This document shows positions 41,774 through 54,235 of a DNA stretch of 64,000 nt, in pieces. Origin of the DNA: Gluconacetobacter tumulisoli (GTDB lineage: Bacteria > Pseudomonadota > Alphaproteobacteria > Acetobacterales > Acetobacteraceae). Within the stretch, counting starts at the first letter, position 1; every line of letters begins with the position of its first letter. The notes below the pieces were generated by a model. The model saw only the letters and a program-made list of their open reading frames with translations. It was not told the DNA's origin and ran no database searches. Location of the stretch: positions 1-64,000 of the forward strand of contig NZ_JABEQM010000014.1 of NCBI RefSeq assembly GCF_014174155.1, in the 5' to 3' direction. A program made the position numbers and the translations under genes.

Positions 41774-43606
41774 TTACAGAACGGGAAGCGGCGGCGCGCC
41801 GGTCGGCGTAATCCGACCGGCGGACAGGATCGCGGCGGTATTGACCAGCGACAGGTGAGAAAAGGCCTGCGGAAAATTGCCGACCTGCCGCCCCGCCTTC
41901 GCATCATATTCCTCGGCCAGCAGGCCCAGGTCACTGCGCAGGGCCAGCAGCCGCTTGAACAGAGCATGCGCCTCTTCCATCCGGCCCTGGGCCACATAGG
42001 CGTTCACCAGCCAGAACGAGCATGCGATGAACGCGCCCTCGTCACCCAGCACGCCCTCCACCTCCGGGTCGGGGATATAGCGCCGGACGAAGCCGTTTCC
42101 GTCCAGCAACTCGCGCTCGATCGCGGCGATGGTGCCGACGACGCGGGGATCCTCGGGCGGCAGGAAGCCGACGACGGGGATCAGCAGCAGGCCGGCATCC
42201 AGGCCGGTGGCACCGAAATACTGGACGAAGCAGTTCTTGTCCCGGTTGAAGCCGTCACGGCAGACGGTATCGTGGATTTCCGTACGGATCGCCTTCCATT
42301 CGTCGAGCGGGGCCTCCAGCCCGTATTTCTCGACATCGCGGATCGCCCGGTCGAATGCCACCCAGCAGGAAATCTTGGACACCGTGAACTGACGCCGGCC
42401 GCCCCGGACCTCCCACATGCCTTCGTCGGGTTCCTTCCAGATGGTCGCCAGATGCTGCAGCAACCCGACCTCCAGCCGCCAGCCGTCGGTAATGGCGCAC
42501 AGCCGCGTCTGGCGCGCCAGATGCAGGGCGGCGATCGCCTCGCCATAGACATCGAGCTGCAACTGTCCCGCCGCCGCGTTGCCGATCCGCACAGGCCGCG
42601 AGCCCGCATAGCCCGACAGCCACCCGGCCTCCCATTCATTCAGCAGCCGTTCGCCGCCGATGCCGTACATGATCTGCACCTGGTCGGGGCTGCCCGCCAC
42701 CGCCGCCTGAAGCCAGTTGCGCCACTGCACGGCTTCCTCGAAATACCCGCCGGCCATGATCGCGATCAGCGTCAACGACGCATCGCGCAGCCAGCAATAG
42801 CGATAATCCCAGTTCCGGCTGCCGCCCAGTTCCTCGGGCAACGAGGTCGTGGGCGCCGCGACGATACCGCCGGTCGGCTGGTAGATCAGCGCCTTGAGCG
42901 TCAGCAGCGACCGCCGCACCGCCGGCGCATGGTCACCGTGATAGGTGCAGCGCGCGATCCAGTCCGCCCAGAACTGTTCGGTCCGGCGCAGCGCCTGCAA
43001 TGCGTCGATCGGATCGGGCACCGGGTCGTGCGAATCCAGATGCACCATGACGAACGGCACGGTATCGCCTTCCGATACGATGAAGCGCGACACGGTGTGC
43101 CGGTCCTCGCCATGCAGGGCGACGGGGCAGCGCAGGATGCAGCGCGACGGGCCGGCGATGGCGTTGATGCCCATATTATCCGGCAGGCGCGTGACCCAGG
43201 GCACCGACAGGCCGTAATCGAAGCGCATGACCAGCCAGTTCAGCACCGGCACCGCCCCGCGCCGTCCTTCCACGATGCGGATCAGGGTCGGGGTTTCGGT
43301 GCCCATCGCCATGAAATCCAGGATGGCGATCACGCCGCTGGCGGTTTCGAACACCGTTTCCAGCACCATCCCGTTCTGCCGGTAGGACCGCGAGATCACC
43401 AGCGGCGCGCCGCCCCTCTCCTCGTCCGGGGCCAGCAGCCAGTGGCCGTTTTCCCCGTCACCCAGCAGGGCGGCGAAGCAGGCCGGGCTGTCGAAGCGCG
43501 GCCAGCACAGCCAGTCGATCGACCCATTCCGCCCAACCAATGCGCAGCTGCGGCCATCGCCGATCAGCCCGTAATCTTCAATCTTCAACGGATCGACAGT
43601 GACCAC
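41774..43606 (-). CDS. Glycoside hydrolase family 15 protein (glucoamylase/trehalase-like)
   Basis: GH15 enzymes release glucose from alpha-glucosides with inversion, and close relatives act on trehalose. The 610-residue protein has an N-terminal beta-sandwich domain (IEDYGLIGDGRSCALVGRNG, GSIDWLCWPRFDSP) and the (alpha/alpha)6 barrel with GGSRNWDYRYCWLRDASLTL and WEVRGGRRQFTVSK, which hold family active-site residues. No signal peptide is seen, so it should be cytosolic. The start is probably GTG at 43606, giving VTVDPLKIEDYGL. The substrate could be trehalose, maltodextrin or another glucoside; sequence alone does not decide. Confidence 0.85.
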   Translation of the reverse strand: MVTVDPLKIEDYGLIGDGRSCALVGRNGSIDWLCWPRFDSPACFAALLGDGENGHWLLAPDEERGGAPLVISRSYRQNGMVLETVFETASGVIAILDFMAMGTETPTLIRIVEGRRGAVPVLNWLVMRFDYGLSVPWVTRLPDNMGINAIAGPSRCILRCPVALHGEDRHTVSRFIVSEGDTVPFVMVHLDSHDPVPDPIDALQALRRTEQFWADWIARCTYHGDHAPAVRRSLLTLKALIYQPTGGIVAAPTTSLPEELGGSRNWDYRYCWLRDASLTLIAIMAGGYFEEAVQWRNWLQAAVAGSPDQVQIMYGIGGERLLNEWEAGWLSGYAGSRPVRIGNAAAGQLQLDVYGEAIAALHLARQTRLCAITDGWRLEVGLLQHLATIWKEPDEGMWEVRGGRRQFTVSKISCWVAFDRAIRDVEKYGLEAPLDEWKAIRTEIHDTVCRDGFNRDKNCFVQYFGATGLDAGLLLIPVVGFLPPEDPRVVGTIAAIERELLDGNGFVRRYIPDPEVEGVLGDEGAFIACSFWLVNAYVAQGRMEEAHALFKRLLALRSDLGLLAEEYDAKAGRQVGNFPQAFSHLSLVNTAAILSAGRITPTGAPPLPVL

Positions 43607-43849
43607 GATACCCCCACATCGCACGACACCAGAGGCCCAGGCGACCGGACATGGGACGAACACCCGACGTAAACGCTCCACGCTTGATTTTCGTTCCAAT
43701 TATCGATAGGGACGAACACGCGGAACCGGGGGATTCGCCTTCATTTTCGCAAGGCCCTGCTTCGTCGCAGGAAAACAGGCCGAAATGCCTGACGTACCGC
43801 ATCGTGGCGGAACGAACGGGACCACACCACTGACACGTTCGAGAGAATT

Positions 43850-45487
<1,638 letters not shown>

Positions 45488-45550
45488 TGTCGGGCAATGA
45501 GGTGACGCCACCCCATCGCCGGATAGTCTGACGGGCCAGGCGTACGCGAC

Positions 45551-46825
45551 ATGAAATTCGAATCGGATATCGAATTCCTCGGAAGAGACGGGGATGGCAT
45601 CGCGCGCACCGGCGAGGGCGTGCGCCTGTTCGTTCCCGGCGCCCTGCCGGGCGAGCGGATCGTGGCGGAATCGCTGGACGCGCGTTCCGCGCGGCTGGTG
45701 GACATCGTCCGCCCCAGCCCGGATCGGGTCATCCCTCCCTGCTCCCTGTTCGGCACGTGCGGCGGTTGCGCGATCCAGCATCTATCCCTGCCGGCCGCGC
45801 TGGACTGGAAGACCGGCCTTGTCGTCCATGCCCTGGAACAGGCGGGCTTCGATTCCATCCCCCAGCCCAAATCCGTCCAGAGCACGCCTGGCGCGCGCCG
45901 GCGCATCGACCTCGCGCTGCGCCGCACCCATGACGGCATTCGCATCGGCCTGCATGCGCGACGCGGGGATGTGGTCGACCTGTCGGACTGCCCGGTGCTG
46001 GATCCGGCGCTGTTCGCACTGATCGCCGCCCTGCGCCCGCTGGTCCTGTCGCTGGCCGCCTTCCGGCGCGAGGGCGACGCCCTGATCAACCTGCTGGATT
46101 CCGGGCCGGACCTGCTGCTGGCAACGGATGCGCCGCTGGACGCCACCGACCGCGCCAAGCTGGCCGCCTTCGCACGGCAGCACGCCGTTCCGCGCATCGC
46201 ATGGCGCCGCACCGGATCGACGGATACGCCGGAAACCGCGACACAGACCGCCACGATCCGCCATGACCTGTCGGGCATTGCGGTCGCTCCGCCGCCGGGC
46301 GCGTTCCTCCAGCCCTCCCGTGACGGCGAGGCCGCGATCGTCGCGTCCGTCCTGGACGGACTGCCCGGCCGCCTGAACCGCAAGGATGTGGTGATCGAGC
46401 TTTATGCGGGATGCGGCACCCTGTCCTTCGCCCTTGCCCGGCATGCCCGGGTCCTGGCGTATGAAGGCCATCCCGATGCGGTTGCGACCCTGAAACGCGC
46501 CACCACCGGCACCCGCGTGACGGCGGAACAGCGCGACCTGAACCGGCAGCCGGTCATGGCGCGCCAGATCGCCGATGCCCGCGTCCTTGTTCTGGATCCA
46601 CCCTATGCCGGCGCCGGCGCACAGATGGAACAGATCGTCTCCGGCCGGCCGGAACGAATTATCTATGTCAGTTGCAATCCGCAGGCGCTCGGCCGGGATG
46701 CGGCGGATTTGTGTGCGGCAGGATACCGCCTGGACCGCGTGACCGTCGTCGACCAGTTCCTGTGGTCGACCGAAATCGAGGCCGTCTGCGTCTTCACGGC
46801 GCCCCGCGCGCCGCGGCGGCGTTAA
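45551..46825 (+). CDS. rlmD: 23S rRNA (uracil-5-)-methyltransferase, RumA/RlmD type
   Basis: This enzyme methylates C5 of a uracil in rRNA using SAM. The 424-residue protein has a TRAM-like N-terminus and a four-cysteine Fe-S site (C64, C70, C73 in CSLFGTCGGC, and C147 in DLSDCPVL). It has the SAM motif VIELYAGCGTLSFALA, motif LDPPYAGAG, and catalytic cysteine in YVSCNPQALGRD. RlmD (U1939) is likely, but RlmC or TrmA activity cannot be excluded. It lies 63 bp after the helicase, so the two RNA-acting genes may be cotranscribed. Confidence 0.88.
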   Translation: MKFESDIEFLGRDGDGIARTGEGVRLFVPGALPGERIVAESLDARSARLVDIVRPSPDRVIPPCSLFGTCGGCAIQHLSLPAALDWKTGLVVHALEQAGFDSIPQPKSVQSTPGARRRIDLALRRTHDGIRIGLHARRGDVVDLSDCPVLDPALFALIAALRPLVLSLAAFRREGDALINLLDSGPDLLLATDAPLDATDRAKLAAFARQHAVPRIAWRRTGSTDTPETATQTATIRHDLSGIAVAPPPGAFLQPSRDGEAAIVASVLDGLPGRLNRKDVVIELYAGCGTLSFALARHARVLAYEGHPDAVATLKRATTGTRVTAEQRDLNRQPVMARQIADARVLVLDPPYAGAGAQMEQIVSGRPERIIYVSCNPQALGRDAADLCAAGYRLDRVTVVDQFLWSTEIEAVCVFTAPRAPRRR

Positions 46826-46957
46826 GCCGGACCGGACCCGCATAGCCGGTTCGGGATCGTTGCGCCTCGGCAATGCATTGTCGGGATCGACGCCATCCGG
46901 TAGCCTTCCATCCCTGTCGATACGGCCATACCCGCTTCGCCCCAGAAGGGAATCGTC

Positions 46958-47458
46958 ATGCCGCACCCCGGACATCTGGACGACGATCCTCCCGAACCCC
47001 AGCCGATGCCGGCACTCCTGCCGGAATCGACGACCGACCGCCCCGCCCGGTGGCGCCATCCCGGTGCGATCCTGGCCTGTTTCGGTGTATTCCTGCTGCT
47101 GTCGGCCAAGCCATGGATGGCGACCGATTCCGGGCGGCCATTCCCGCCATCCGCGCTCCCTCTATCCAGGCTTCCTGCGACCCACGGCCCGCGCCTGAAT
47201 CGCCTGGCGTCCCCGCGCCTGCTCTATCCAGAGGTCGCGCTGAAGCTTTACATGTCGGGACAGGTTTCCATCGATTGCACGATTCATGCGGACGGGATGG
47301 CATCGGCATGCCGGATCGTCAGAAGCACTGATCCCGTCTTCAACGCCTCGTCACTGTCCTATGTCGCGCACGCCCGTTTCTTCCCCGCCATACGGAACGG
47401 GCAACCGGTCGAAACCCGGGACTACAGCCTGACGGTCCGCTATGTCCTCCGCCGGTGA
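46958..47458 (+). CDS. TonB-family C-terminal domain protein
   Basis: The 166-residue protein has a short cytoplasmic N-terminus, one membrane helix (AILACFGVFLLLSA, about 37-50), a brief linker, and a TonB-C-like domain (LLYPEVALKLYMSGQVSIDC through VETRDYSLTVRYVL). TonB proteins transmit proton-motive force to outer-membrane receptors. This one lacks a long Pro-rich spacer and has two cysteines in its domain (about 115 and 126) that could form a disulfide. No exbB or exbD is nearby, so it may be a stand-alone periplasmic variant. AAGGGA precedes the ATG at 46958. Confidence 0.72.
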   Translation: MPHPGHLDDDPPEPQPMPALLPESTTDRPARWRHPGAILACFGVFLLLSAKPWMATDSGRPFPPSALPLSRLPATHGPRLNRLASPRLLYPEVALKLYMSGQVSIDCTIHADGMASACRIVRSTDPVFNASSLSYVAHARFFPAIRNGQPVETRDYSLTVRYVLRR

Positions 47459-47499
47459 AGTGCCCCTTGCGCCCTCGAATGCGTAAGGGGGCGCCTGGA

Positions 47500-47880
47500 C
47501 TAGACGTGGAAGCTCTCGCCGCAGCCGCAGCGGCCTTTTTCGTTCGGGTTGACGAAGGTGAAGCCCGATTCCAGTTGCCGGACCTCGTAATCCATCGTCG
47601 TGCCGATCAGGAAGAGGGTCGCCTTGCGATCCACCAGCAGGGTGACCCCCTTGTCGGTCACGGTTTCGTCGCCCGGACCGGCTGCGTCGACGAAGCTCAT
47701 GTCGTAGCCATGGCCCGAGCATCCCTTGGTCGAGACCGCGACGCGCAGCAACTTGCCGGCATGCGCCGTTTCATACAGCGTACGCAGCCGGTCGGCCGCA
47801 CGCTCCGACAGGGACATCAGCGGCGGAAGGGCGCGCATCGGGCGGCCCGGGGCCGTCGCTTCTGTGGGCGAATGGGTCAT
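47500..47880 (-). CDS. sufA: Iron-sulfur cluster carrier, A-type (SufA/ErpA/IscA family)
   Basis: A-type carriers receive Fe-S clusters from the scaffold and pass them to apoproteins. The 126-residue protein has the three family cysteines C54 (STKGCSGHGY), C118 and C120 (GRCGCGESF). AGGAG lies nine bases before the ATG at 47880. A TTG at 47901 would overlap sufT but precedes that ribosome binding site. It is the last gene of the suf operon. Confidence 0.94.
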   Translation of the reverse strand: MTHSPTEATAPGRPMRALPPLMSLSERAADRLRTLYETAHAGKLLRVAVSTKGCSGHGYDMSFVDAAGPGDETVTDKGVTLLVDRKATLFLIGTTMDYEVRQLESGFTFVNPNEKGRCGCGESFHV

Positions 47881-47897
47881 GATGGCGGTCTCCTGGC

Positions 47898-48368
47898 TCA
47901 AAACATGTTCAGCGTCAGGCGGGCGTCGTCACTCATGCGCGACATATCCCAGGGCGGGTCCCACACGATTTCGACCTCGGCGCGGGTAACCCCGTCAACC
48001 TTCTGCACCGCCTCCTGCACCTGCACAGGCAGTTCCTGCGCGCTGGGGCAATTGGGGGCGGTCAGCGTCATTTCGATATGCACGCCGCCGTCCTGATGCA
48101 GGTCGATCGCGTAGATCAGGCCCAGCTCGTAGATATTCACCGGGATTTCCGGGTCATAGACGCTGGCGATCGCCGCGATCACCGCGTCTTCGTCCGCCGC
48201 ATGGCCTGTTCCTGCAGCGGTCCCGGCGGCCGGCGCGGCCTCGGCCGAATCGTCGCCGGGCGTCCAGCTCTCGACTGCTCCCGCGCCGGAGACCGATCCG
48301 GCCTCCGCAGCGGCGGGGGGATCGAACGAAAAGCCCTCGGGCCCCTGCCTGGTGTCGGGTTCACCCAT
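47898..48368 (-). CDS. sufT: SUF system FeS maturation protein SufT (DUF59/MIP18 family)
   Basis: SufT-type proteins help Fe-S cluster delivery. The 156-residue protein has an Ala/Pro-rich N-terminal 60 residues of low complexity. It then has the DUF59 domain: SVYDPEIPVNIYELGLIYAI, the cysteine motif LTAPNCPSAQ and VWDPPWDMSRMS. The ATG at 48368 has GAGGAGA seven bases upstream and overlaps the sufU stop by eight bases (ATGGGTGA). An ATG at 48398 is an alternative with a poorer site. Confidence 0.92.
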   Translation of the reverse strand: MGEPDTRQGPEGFSFDPPAAAEAGSVSGAGAVESWTPGDDSAEAAPAAGTAAGTGHAADEDAVIAAIASVYDPEIPVNIYELGLIYAIDLHQDGGVHIEMTLTAPNCPSAQELPVQVQEAVQKVDGVTRAEVEIVWDPPWDMSRMSDDARLTLNMF

Positions 48369-48855
48369 GTCGGCCGTCTCCTCGGGTTGCGCTTGCATCA
48401 ACGCCTCGCCTGTCCTTCGATCCATCCGGGGTCCCATCCACGGCCCCGACCAGGGCCTCCGTCAGCGCCGTCCACGGCAATGTCGCACATCTGATCCGCG
48501 AACGATGCCGGTGCAAGGGGGCGAACACTTCCAGTTCCCCGACCTGTTCCGCGCCTTCGCCCGTCCGCAGCATCTCGCCGAACAGGCGGCCCAGCGTATC
48601 GAGCTCCAAGGCGCTCCGTCCCCCGGCCAGCCCGGCCATCATGTCCGCCGACGCGATGCAGATCGCGCATCCCCGCGTCTCGTGCCGAATGGCGGTGACC
48701 CTGTCCCCGGTCATCGACAGGCCGACGCGAACCCGGTCGCCACACATCGGGTTGGTGCCTTCGCCGACATGCGTCGCATCGTCCAGCGACCCGGCATGCG
48801 CGGGGGTACGCGCCCTGTCGATGACCTGCCTCTGATACAGGGTGTCGCGTTCCAT
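48361..48855 (-). CDS. sufU: Fe-S assembly scaffold / sulfur-transfer protein SufU
   Basis: SufU accepts persulfide sulfur from SufS through a zinc site. The 164-residue protein has the expected zinc ligands C38 and D40 (NPMCGDRV), C63 (RGCAICIASADMM) and C123 (RIRCATLPW). An extra cysteine, C66, lies three residues after C63. SufU replaces SufE in this operon. The ATG at 48855 follows sufS by seven bases, and sufT overlaps its end. Confidence 0.93.
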   Translation of the reverse strand: MERDTLYQRQVIDRARTPAHAGSLDDATHVGEGTNPMCGDRVRVGLSMTGDRVTAIRHETRGCAICIASADMMAGLAGGRSALELDTLGRLFGEMLRTGEGAEQVGELEVFAPLHRHRSRIRCATLPWTALTEALVGAVDGTPDGSKDRRGVDASATRGDGRHG

Positions 48856-48862
48856 CGCCCGC

Positions 48863-50113
48863 TCACACGAACAAGGAGCGGATCTGCTCCAGCGTGGTGG
48901 CCAGGGTGTCGACCTCCTCGCGCGTCGTATACAGGCCGAAACTGGCCCGCGCCGTGGCATTGACACCCAGGCGCCGCATCAGCGGTTCCGCACAATGATG
49001 CCCGGCCCGGATGGCGATGCCGTTCCGGTCCAGCAGGGTCGCGATATCGTGCGGATGCACATCGTCCATGGTGAACGAGATCACGCCGCCCCGATCGGCA
49101 GGCGCGCCAATCACCCGCAGGCCCGGAACCTCGGCCAGGCGCCGCAGGGCGTGGTCGGTCAACGCGGCCTCATGCGCGGCGATCGCGTCGAAACCGATCG
49201 ATTCGATATAGGAGATCGCGGCACCCAGGCCGATCGTCTCGACGATCGCGGGGGTCCCGGCCTCGAATTTATGGGGCACGGTGGCCCAGGTCGCCCCTTC
49301 GAACCGGACGGTGGAAATCATTTCGCCGCCGCCCAGGAAAGGCGGCATGGCGTCCAGCAGTTCCCGCCGTCCCCACAGGACGCCGATGCCGGTCGGACCG
49401 TACAGCTTATGCCCGGTAAAGACGTAGAAATCGGCCCCGATTTCCCGCACGTCCACCCGGCGGTGCACCACCATCTGGCTGCCGTCGAACAGCACGCGCG
49501 CACCTGCGGCGTGGGCCATGTCCGCGATCTGCCGCGCCGGCGTCACCGTGCCCAGCACGTTGGACATGTGCGTGACCGCCACCAGCGCGACCTTGCCGTC
49601 GGACAGCAGGCGCTCCAGCGCGTCCAGTTCCAGTTCGCCCGCATCGGTGATCGGCGCCACGCGCAGTTCGATGCCCGCGCGGTCCCGCAGCATCTGCCAG
49701 GGCACCAGATTGGCGTGATGCTCCATTTCGGAGATCACCACCGCCTGTCCGGGCCGTATCAGGCTGCCGAAGGAATGGGCGACCAGGTTGATCGCCTCCG
49801 TGCTGTTGCGGGTGAAGACGATTTCCTCGCGCGACGGGGCGCCGATCAGGCCCGCCACCTGGTCGCGCACCCCCTCGCACGCATCGGTCGTCCGTTCGCT
49901 CATCCAGTGCAGCCCACGATGGACGTTGGCATACTGGGTGCGCATGGTCCGCGACATCGCGTCGATCACCTGGACGGGCTTCTGCGCCGACGCGGCGCTG
50001 TCCAGGAAGACCAGGGGCTTGCCGTGCACCTTCTCGTTCAGGATCGGGAAATCGGCGCGCAGGTGACGCAGCGCGTCGATCGGGTCGGCCATGGCGGCAG
50101 GCGACAGATCCAT
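48863..50113 (-). CDS. sufS: Cysteine desulfurase SufS
   Basis: SufS is a PLP enzyme that takes sulfur from cysteine and hands it to SufU. The 416-residue protein has the PLP lysine K236 (VFTGHKLYGPTGIG), H132 in EMEHHANLVPW, and the catalytic cysteine C374 in RAGHHCAEPLM, typical of type II desulfurases. AAGGACG precedes the ATG at 50113, four bases after the sufD stop. A second ATG at 50092 is possible. Confidence 0.96.
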   Translation of the reverse strand: MDLSPAAMADPIDALRHLRADFPILNEKVHGKPLVFLDSAASAQKPVQVIDAMSRTMRTQYANVHRGLHWMSERTTDACEGVRDQVAGLIGAPSREEIVFTRNSTEAINLVAHSFGSLIRPGQAVVISEMEHHANLVPWQMLRDRAGIELRVAPITDAGELELDALERLLSDGKVALVAVTHMSNVLGTVTPARQIADMAHAAGARVLFDGSQMVVHRRVDVREIGADFYVFTGHKLYGPTGIGVLWGRRELLDAMPPFLGGGEMISTVRFEGATWATVPHKFEAGTPAIVETIGLGAAISYIESIGFDAIAAHEAALTDHALRRLAEVPGLRVIGAPADRGGVISFTMDDVHPHDIATLLDRNGIAIRAGHHCAEPLMRRLGVNATARASFGLYTTREEVDTLATTLEQIRSLFV

Positions 50114-50114
50114 C

Positions 50115-51392
50115 TTATGCGTCCTTCCGGTTCCACCAGGATTCGACGGCGCGATCCAGCGTCGCGCGCAGGATCTCGTCGCCGATCAGGTCGACGGCAT
50201 CATGAAGGAACGCCTTGACCAGGATGGCCCTGGCCTCGTGCTCCACGATGCCGCGGCTGCGCAGGTAGAACAATTGATCCGGGTCCAGCGCCCCGACCGT
50301 CGCGCCGTGGCTGCACCGTACGTCGTCGGCATAGATTTCCAGCTCGGGCTTGGCATCGATCTCGGCCGTTTCGGACAGCAGCAGGGCCTGGTTCATCTGG
50401 TAGCCGTCGGTCTTCTGCGCCACGCGCTCCACCAGGATCTTGCCCTGGAACACGCCGCGCGCATGGCCCGACAGCACGTTCTTCACCGTCTGCCGCGAAT
50501 TGCAGTCCGGCGCCGCATGCGTGATGACGCTGGTCAGGTCGGCATGCTGCCGACCATCCAGAAGCTGGGCCCCGTTGACGTGGACGACGGCCCCCGGGGC
50601 GGCCAGCCGGACATGGACCTCGTGCCGTGCCAGGGCGGCGCCCAGGGTCAGGGTGAAACTGTCATACAGGCCACCCGCCCCGATTTCGGCATGGACGACC
50701 GCCAGATGCTGCGCACCGGCGGCCTCGGCCTGCATCTTTGCATGCCCCAGCCGCGCGCCGTCGCCGACCGCGATGTCGAAGACCGGGTTGTTCAGGTACG
50801 CGCCCTGCCCGACCGACAGGTCGAGGACCGAGAGCGCCGCCCCCTGCCCCAGTTCGATGCGGTGGCGCGGATGGAACGAGATCGGCGTCCCGTCGGCCCC
50901 CGCCCCGACGGACAGCAGCAGCAGCCGTCCGGCATCGACACCCGGCGCGACACGCAGCAGCAGCCCGTCCTCGGCCAGGATGGCGTTCAGGGCGCTGGCG
51001 ACGTCGGCCGCAGGCTCATCATCGGACTCTTCGTCGAGCGCCTGGAACCGGCCCACCGAAACCCCGTCCGGCAGGGACGAGCGCGACGGATCGAAACGCC
51101 CGTTGACGAACACCGCCCGCGGCATGGCCCCATCCAGGGCGAACGCCTGCTCTGCCCCCGTCACGATCGCGTGGACCGCCGCGTCGTCGGGCGTTCCCGG
51201 CGCGGCGGCGAAGGGAACGTCGCCCAGCGCGCGCAGCGAGGTGTATTTCCACGCCTCGACCCCGCTGCGCGGCAACCCCGCCCGGCGCAGCATGTCCGCC
51301 GCCCGGTCGCGCACCGGATTCGTCCCGGCCCGGGACGCGTAGCGGTCCAGGAACGCGGCGGCGCTGACGCCGGCGGGGACGATCGCGTTCAC
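50115..51392 (-). CDS. sufD: Fe-S cluster assembly protein SufD
   Basis: SufD forms the SufBC2D scaffold complex. The 425-residue protein has the beta-helix core and the conserved C-terminal region DVRCSHGATVGALDPDQLFY, which includes the histidine used at the SufB-SufD cluster site (H360 in E. coli). The start is GTG at 51392, overlapping the sufC stop as GTGA. It is encoded between sufC and sufS as part of one operon. Confidence 0.95.
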   Translation of the reverse strand: MNAIVPAGVSAAAFLDRYASRAGTNPVRDRAADMLRRAGLPRSGVEAWKYTSLRALGDVPFAAAPGTPDDAAVHAIVTGAEQAFALDGAMPRAVFVNGRFDPSRSSLPDGVSVGRFQALDEESDDEPAADVASALNAILAEDGLLLRVAPGVDAGRLLLLSVGAGADGTPISFHPRHRIELGQGAALSVLDLSVGQGAYLNNPVFDIAVGDGARLGHAKMQAEAAGAQHLAVVHAEIGAGGLYDSFTLTLGAALARHEVHVRLAAPGAVVHVNGAQLLDGRQHADLTSVITHAAPDCNSRQTVKNVLSGHARGVFQGKILVERVAQKTDGYQMNQALLLSETAEIDAKPELEIYADDVRCSHGATVGALDPDQLFYLRSRGIVEHEARAILVKAFLHDAVDLIGDEILRATLDRAVESWWNRKDA

Positions 51393-52171
51393 GCGGCCTC
51401 CGCCAGGAAGCGGGCATATCCCTGCGCCTCCAGTTGCTTGGCCAGTTCGGGACCACCGCTATGGATGATCCGTCCCCGCGCCATGACGTGGATCCGGTCG
51501 GGCACGATATAGTCCAGCAGCCGCTGATGGTGGGTGATGACCAGCGCCGAGAAATCGGGCGCGCGCAGGGAATTCACGCCCTCGGCCACGATGCGCAGGG
51601 CGTCGATGTCCAGTCCGCTGTCCGTTTCGTCCAGGATGGCGAAGGACGGGGCCAGCATGCGCATCTGCAAGACCTCGTTGCGCTTCTTCTCGCCACCCGA
51701 GAAACCGACATTGACGTTGCGCTTGAGCATGTCGTCGGACATCGACAGATGCTTCGTCTCTTTCCGGACGGCCTTGAGGAACGCGACCGCATCCAGCTCG
51801 TCCTGCCCGCGCGCCCGGCGCACCGCGTTGACGGCCGTGCGGAGGAAATTCGCATTGTTCACGCCAGGCAGCTCGACCGGCGCCTGGAACGCCAGGAACA
51901 GGCCCAGCGCCGCGCGCTCCTCGGGCTCCAGCGCCAGCAGGTCCTGGCCCTTGAAGGTCGCGGTGCCGCCCGTCACCTCGTAATCCTCGCGCCCGGCCAG
52001 GACGTAGGACAGCGTGGACTTGCCCGAGCCGTTCGGCCCCATGATCGCATGGACCTCACCTGCCGGGATCTCCAGATCGACGCCGCGCAGGATCTCCTTG
52101 TCCGTCCCGCCATCCGAGATTTTGGCGCAGAGGCCGGCGATCCTTACAAACTCGTTGCTCACGTCACTCAT
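51389..52171 (-). CDS. sufC: Fe-S cluster assembly ATPase SufC
   Basis: SufC is the ABC-type ATPase of the SufBC2D scaffold. The 260-residue protein has Walker A at 45-52 (GPNGSGKS), the signature FSGGEKKRNEVLQM, Walker B FAILDETDSGLDIDAL, and the H-loop VITHHQRLLDY. It sits six bases after sufB and overlaps sufD by four. Confidence 0.97.
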   Translation of the reverse strand: MSDVSNEFVRIAGLCAKISDGGTDKEILRGVDLEIPAGEVHAIMGPNGSGKSTLSYVLAGREDYEVTGGTATFKGQDLLALEPEERAALGLFLAFQAPVELPGVNNANFLRTAVNAVRRARGQDELDAVAFLKAVRKETKHLSMSDDMLKRNVNVGFSGGEKKRNEVLQMRMLAPSFAILDETDSGLDIDALRIVAEGVNSLRAPDFSALVITHHQRLLDYIVPDRIHVMARGRIIHSGGPELAKQLEAQGYARFLAEAA

Positions 52172-52177
52172 CTCCGT

Positions 52178-53668
<1,491 letters not shown>

Positions 53669-53682
53669 GTCTTCCTGCTCCC

Positions 53683-54195
53683 TCAGACCGCGGCGGCGGG
53701 GCCGGCGACGGATGTTTCGTGGACCCCGCCACCCGTGGCCCCCGTACGGTGGTCGCGGCGGTCGTCATGTTCCTGTTCGCACGGCCCATGGCCCCGCTGG
53801 CCGTGGCCTTGCATGTCAGCGAGCGAGATCGAAGACAAGGCGCCCCGGATCGCGTCGTTGACCGCATCCCACTGGCCGCAGACGCCGCACAGCGACCGCG
53901 TGTCGCATCCCCCGCCATCGACGCATGCCGTCAGCGAGATCGGGCCATCCACGGCGGTGATGACCCGCGCAACCGATATATCGTTCAATGGCCGGGCCAG
54001 CCGGTAGCCTCCGCGCGCACCACGCAGCGATACCACCAGGTCATGGGCCGCGAGGATCTTCAGCACCTTGGCCACCGTGGGTTCGGGGATGCCGGTCGCC
54101 TGCGACAGGGATGGCGAGGTCATCACGTCATCCTGCTGCCCCAGGCGCACCAGGGCCACCACGGCGTAGTCGGTCAGCTTCGACAGTTTCAGCAT
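53683..54195 (-). CDS. sufR: Rrf2-family Fe-S-sensing regulator of the suf operon
   Basis: This winged-helix repressor probably senses Fe-S status by its own cluster. The 170-residue protein has the helix-turn-helix region ([20 protein letters not shown], near 24-43), the recognition-loop motif [13 protein letters not shown], and cysteines C91, C97, C103 and C106. Three of these match the IscR ligands. The last 40 residues are His/Asp/Gly-rich. AGGGG lies about nine bases before the ATG at 54195. It is the first gene of sufR-B-C-D-S-U-T-A. Its exact type (IscR, SufR or RirA) is not settled by sequence. Confidence 0.88.
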   Translation of the reverse strand: MLKLSKLTDYAVVALVRLGQQDDVMTSPSLSQATGIPEPTVAKVLKILAAHDLVVSLRGARGGYRLARPLNDISVARVITAVDGPISLTACVDGGGCDTRSLCGVCGQWDAVNDAIRGALSSISLADMQGHGQRGHGPCEQEHDDRRDHRTGATGGGVHETSVAGPAAAV

Positions 54196-54235
54196 CCGTA
54201 CCATCCCCTGGCCGGTCCCGCGACCATAGCGGACC

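Noticed and set aside
41774-43606. GH15 protein as the start of a trehalose-synthesis cluster
   Set aside because: No otsA, otsB or treS genes lie beside it. Neighbours are a membrane protein and RNA enzymes.
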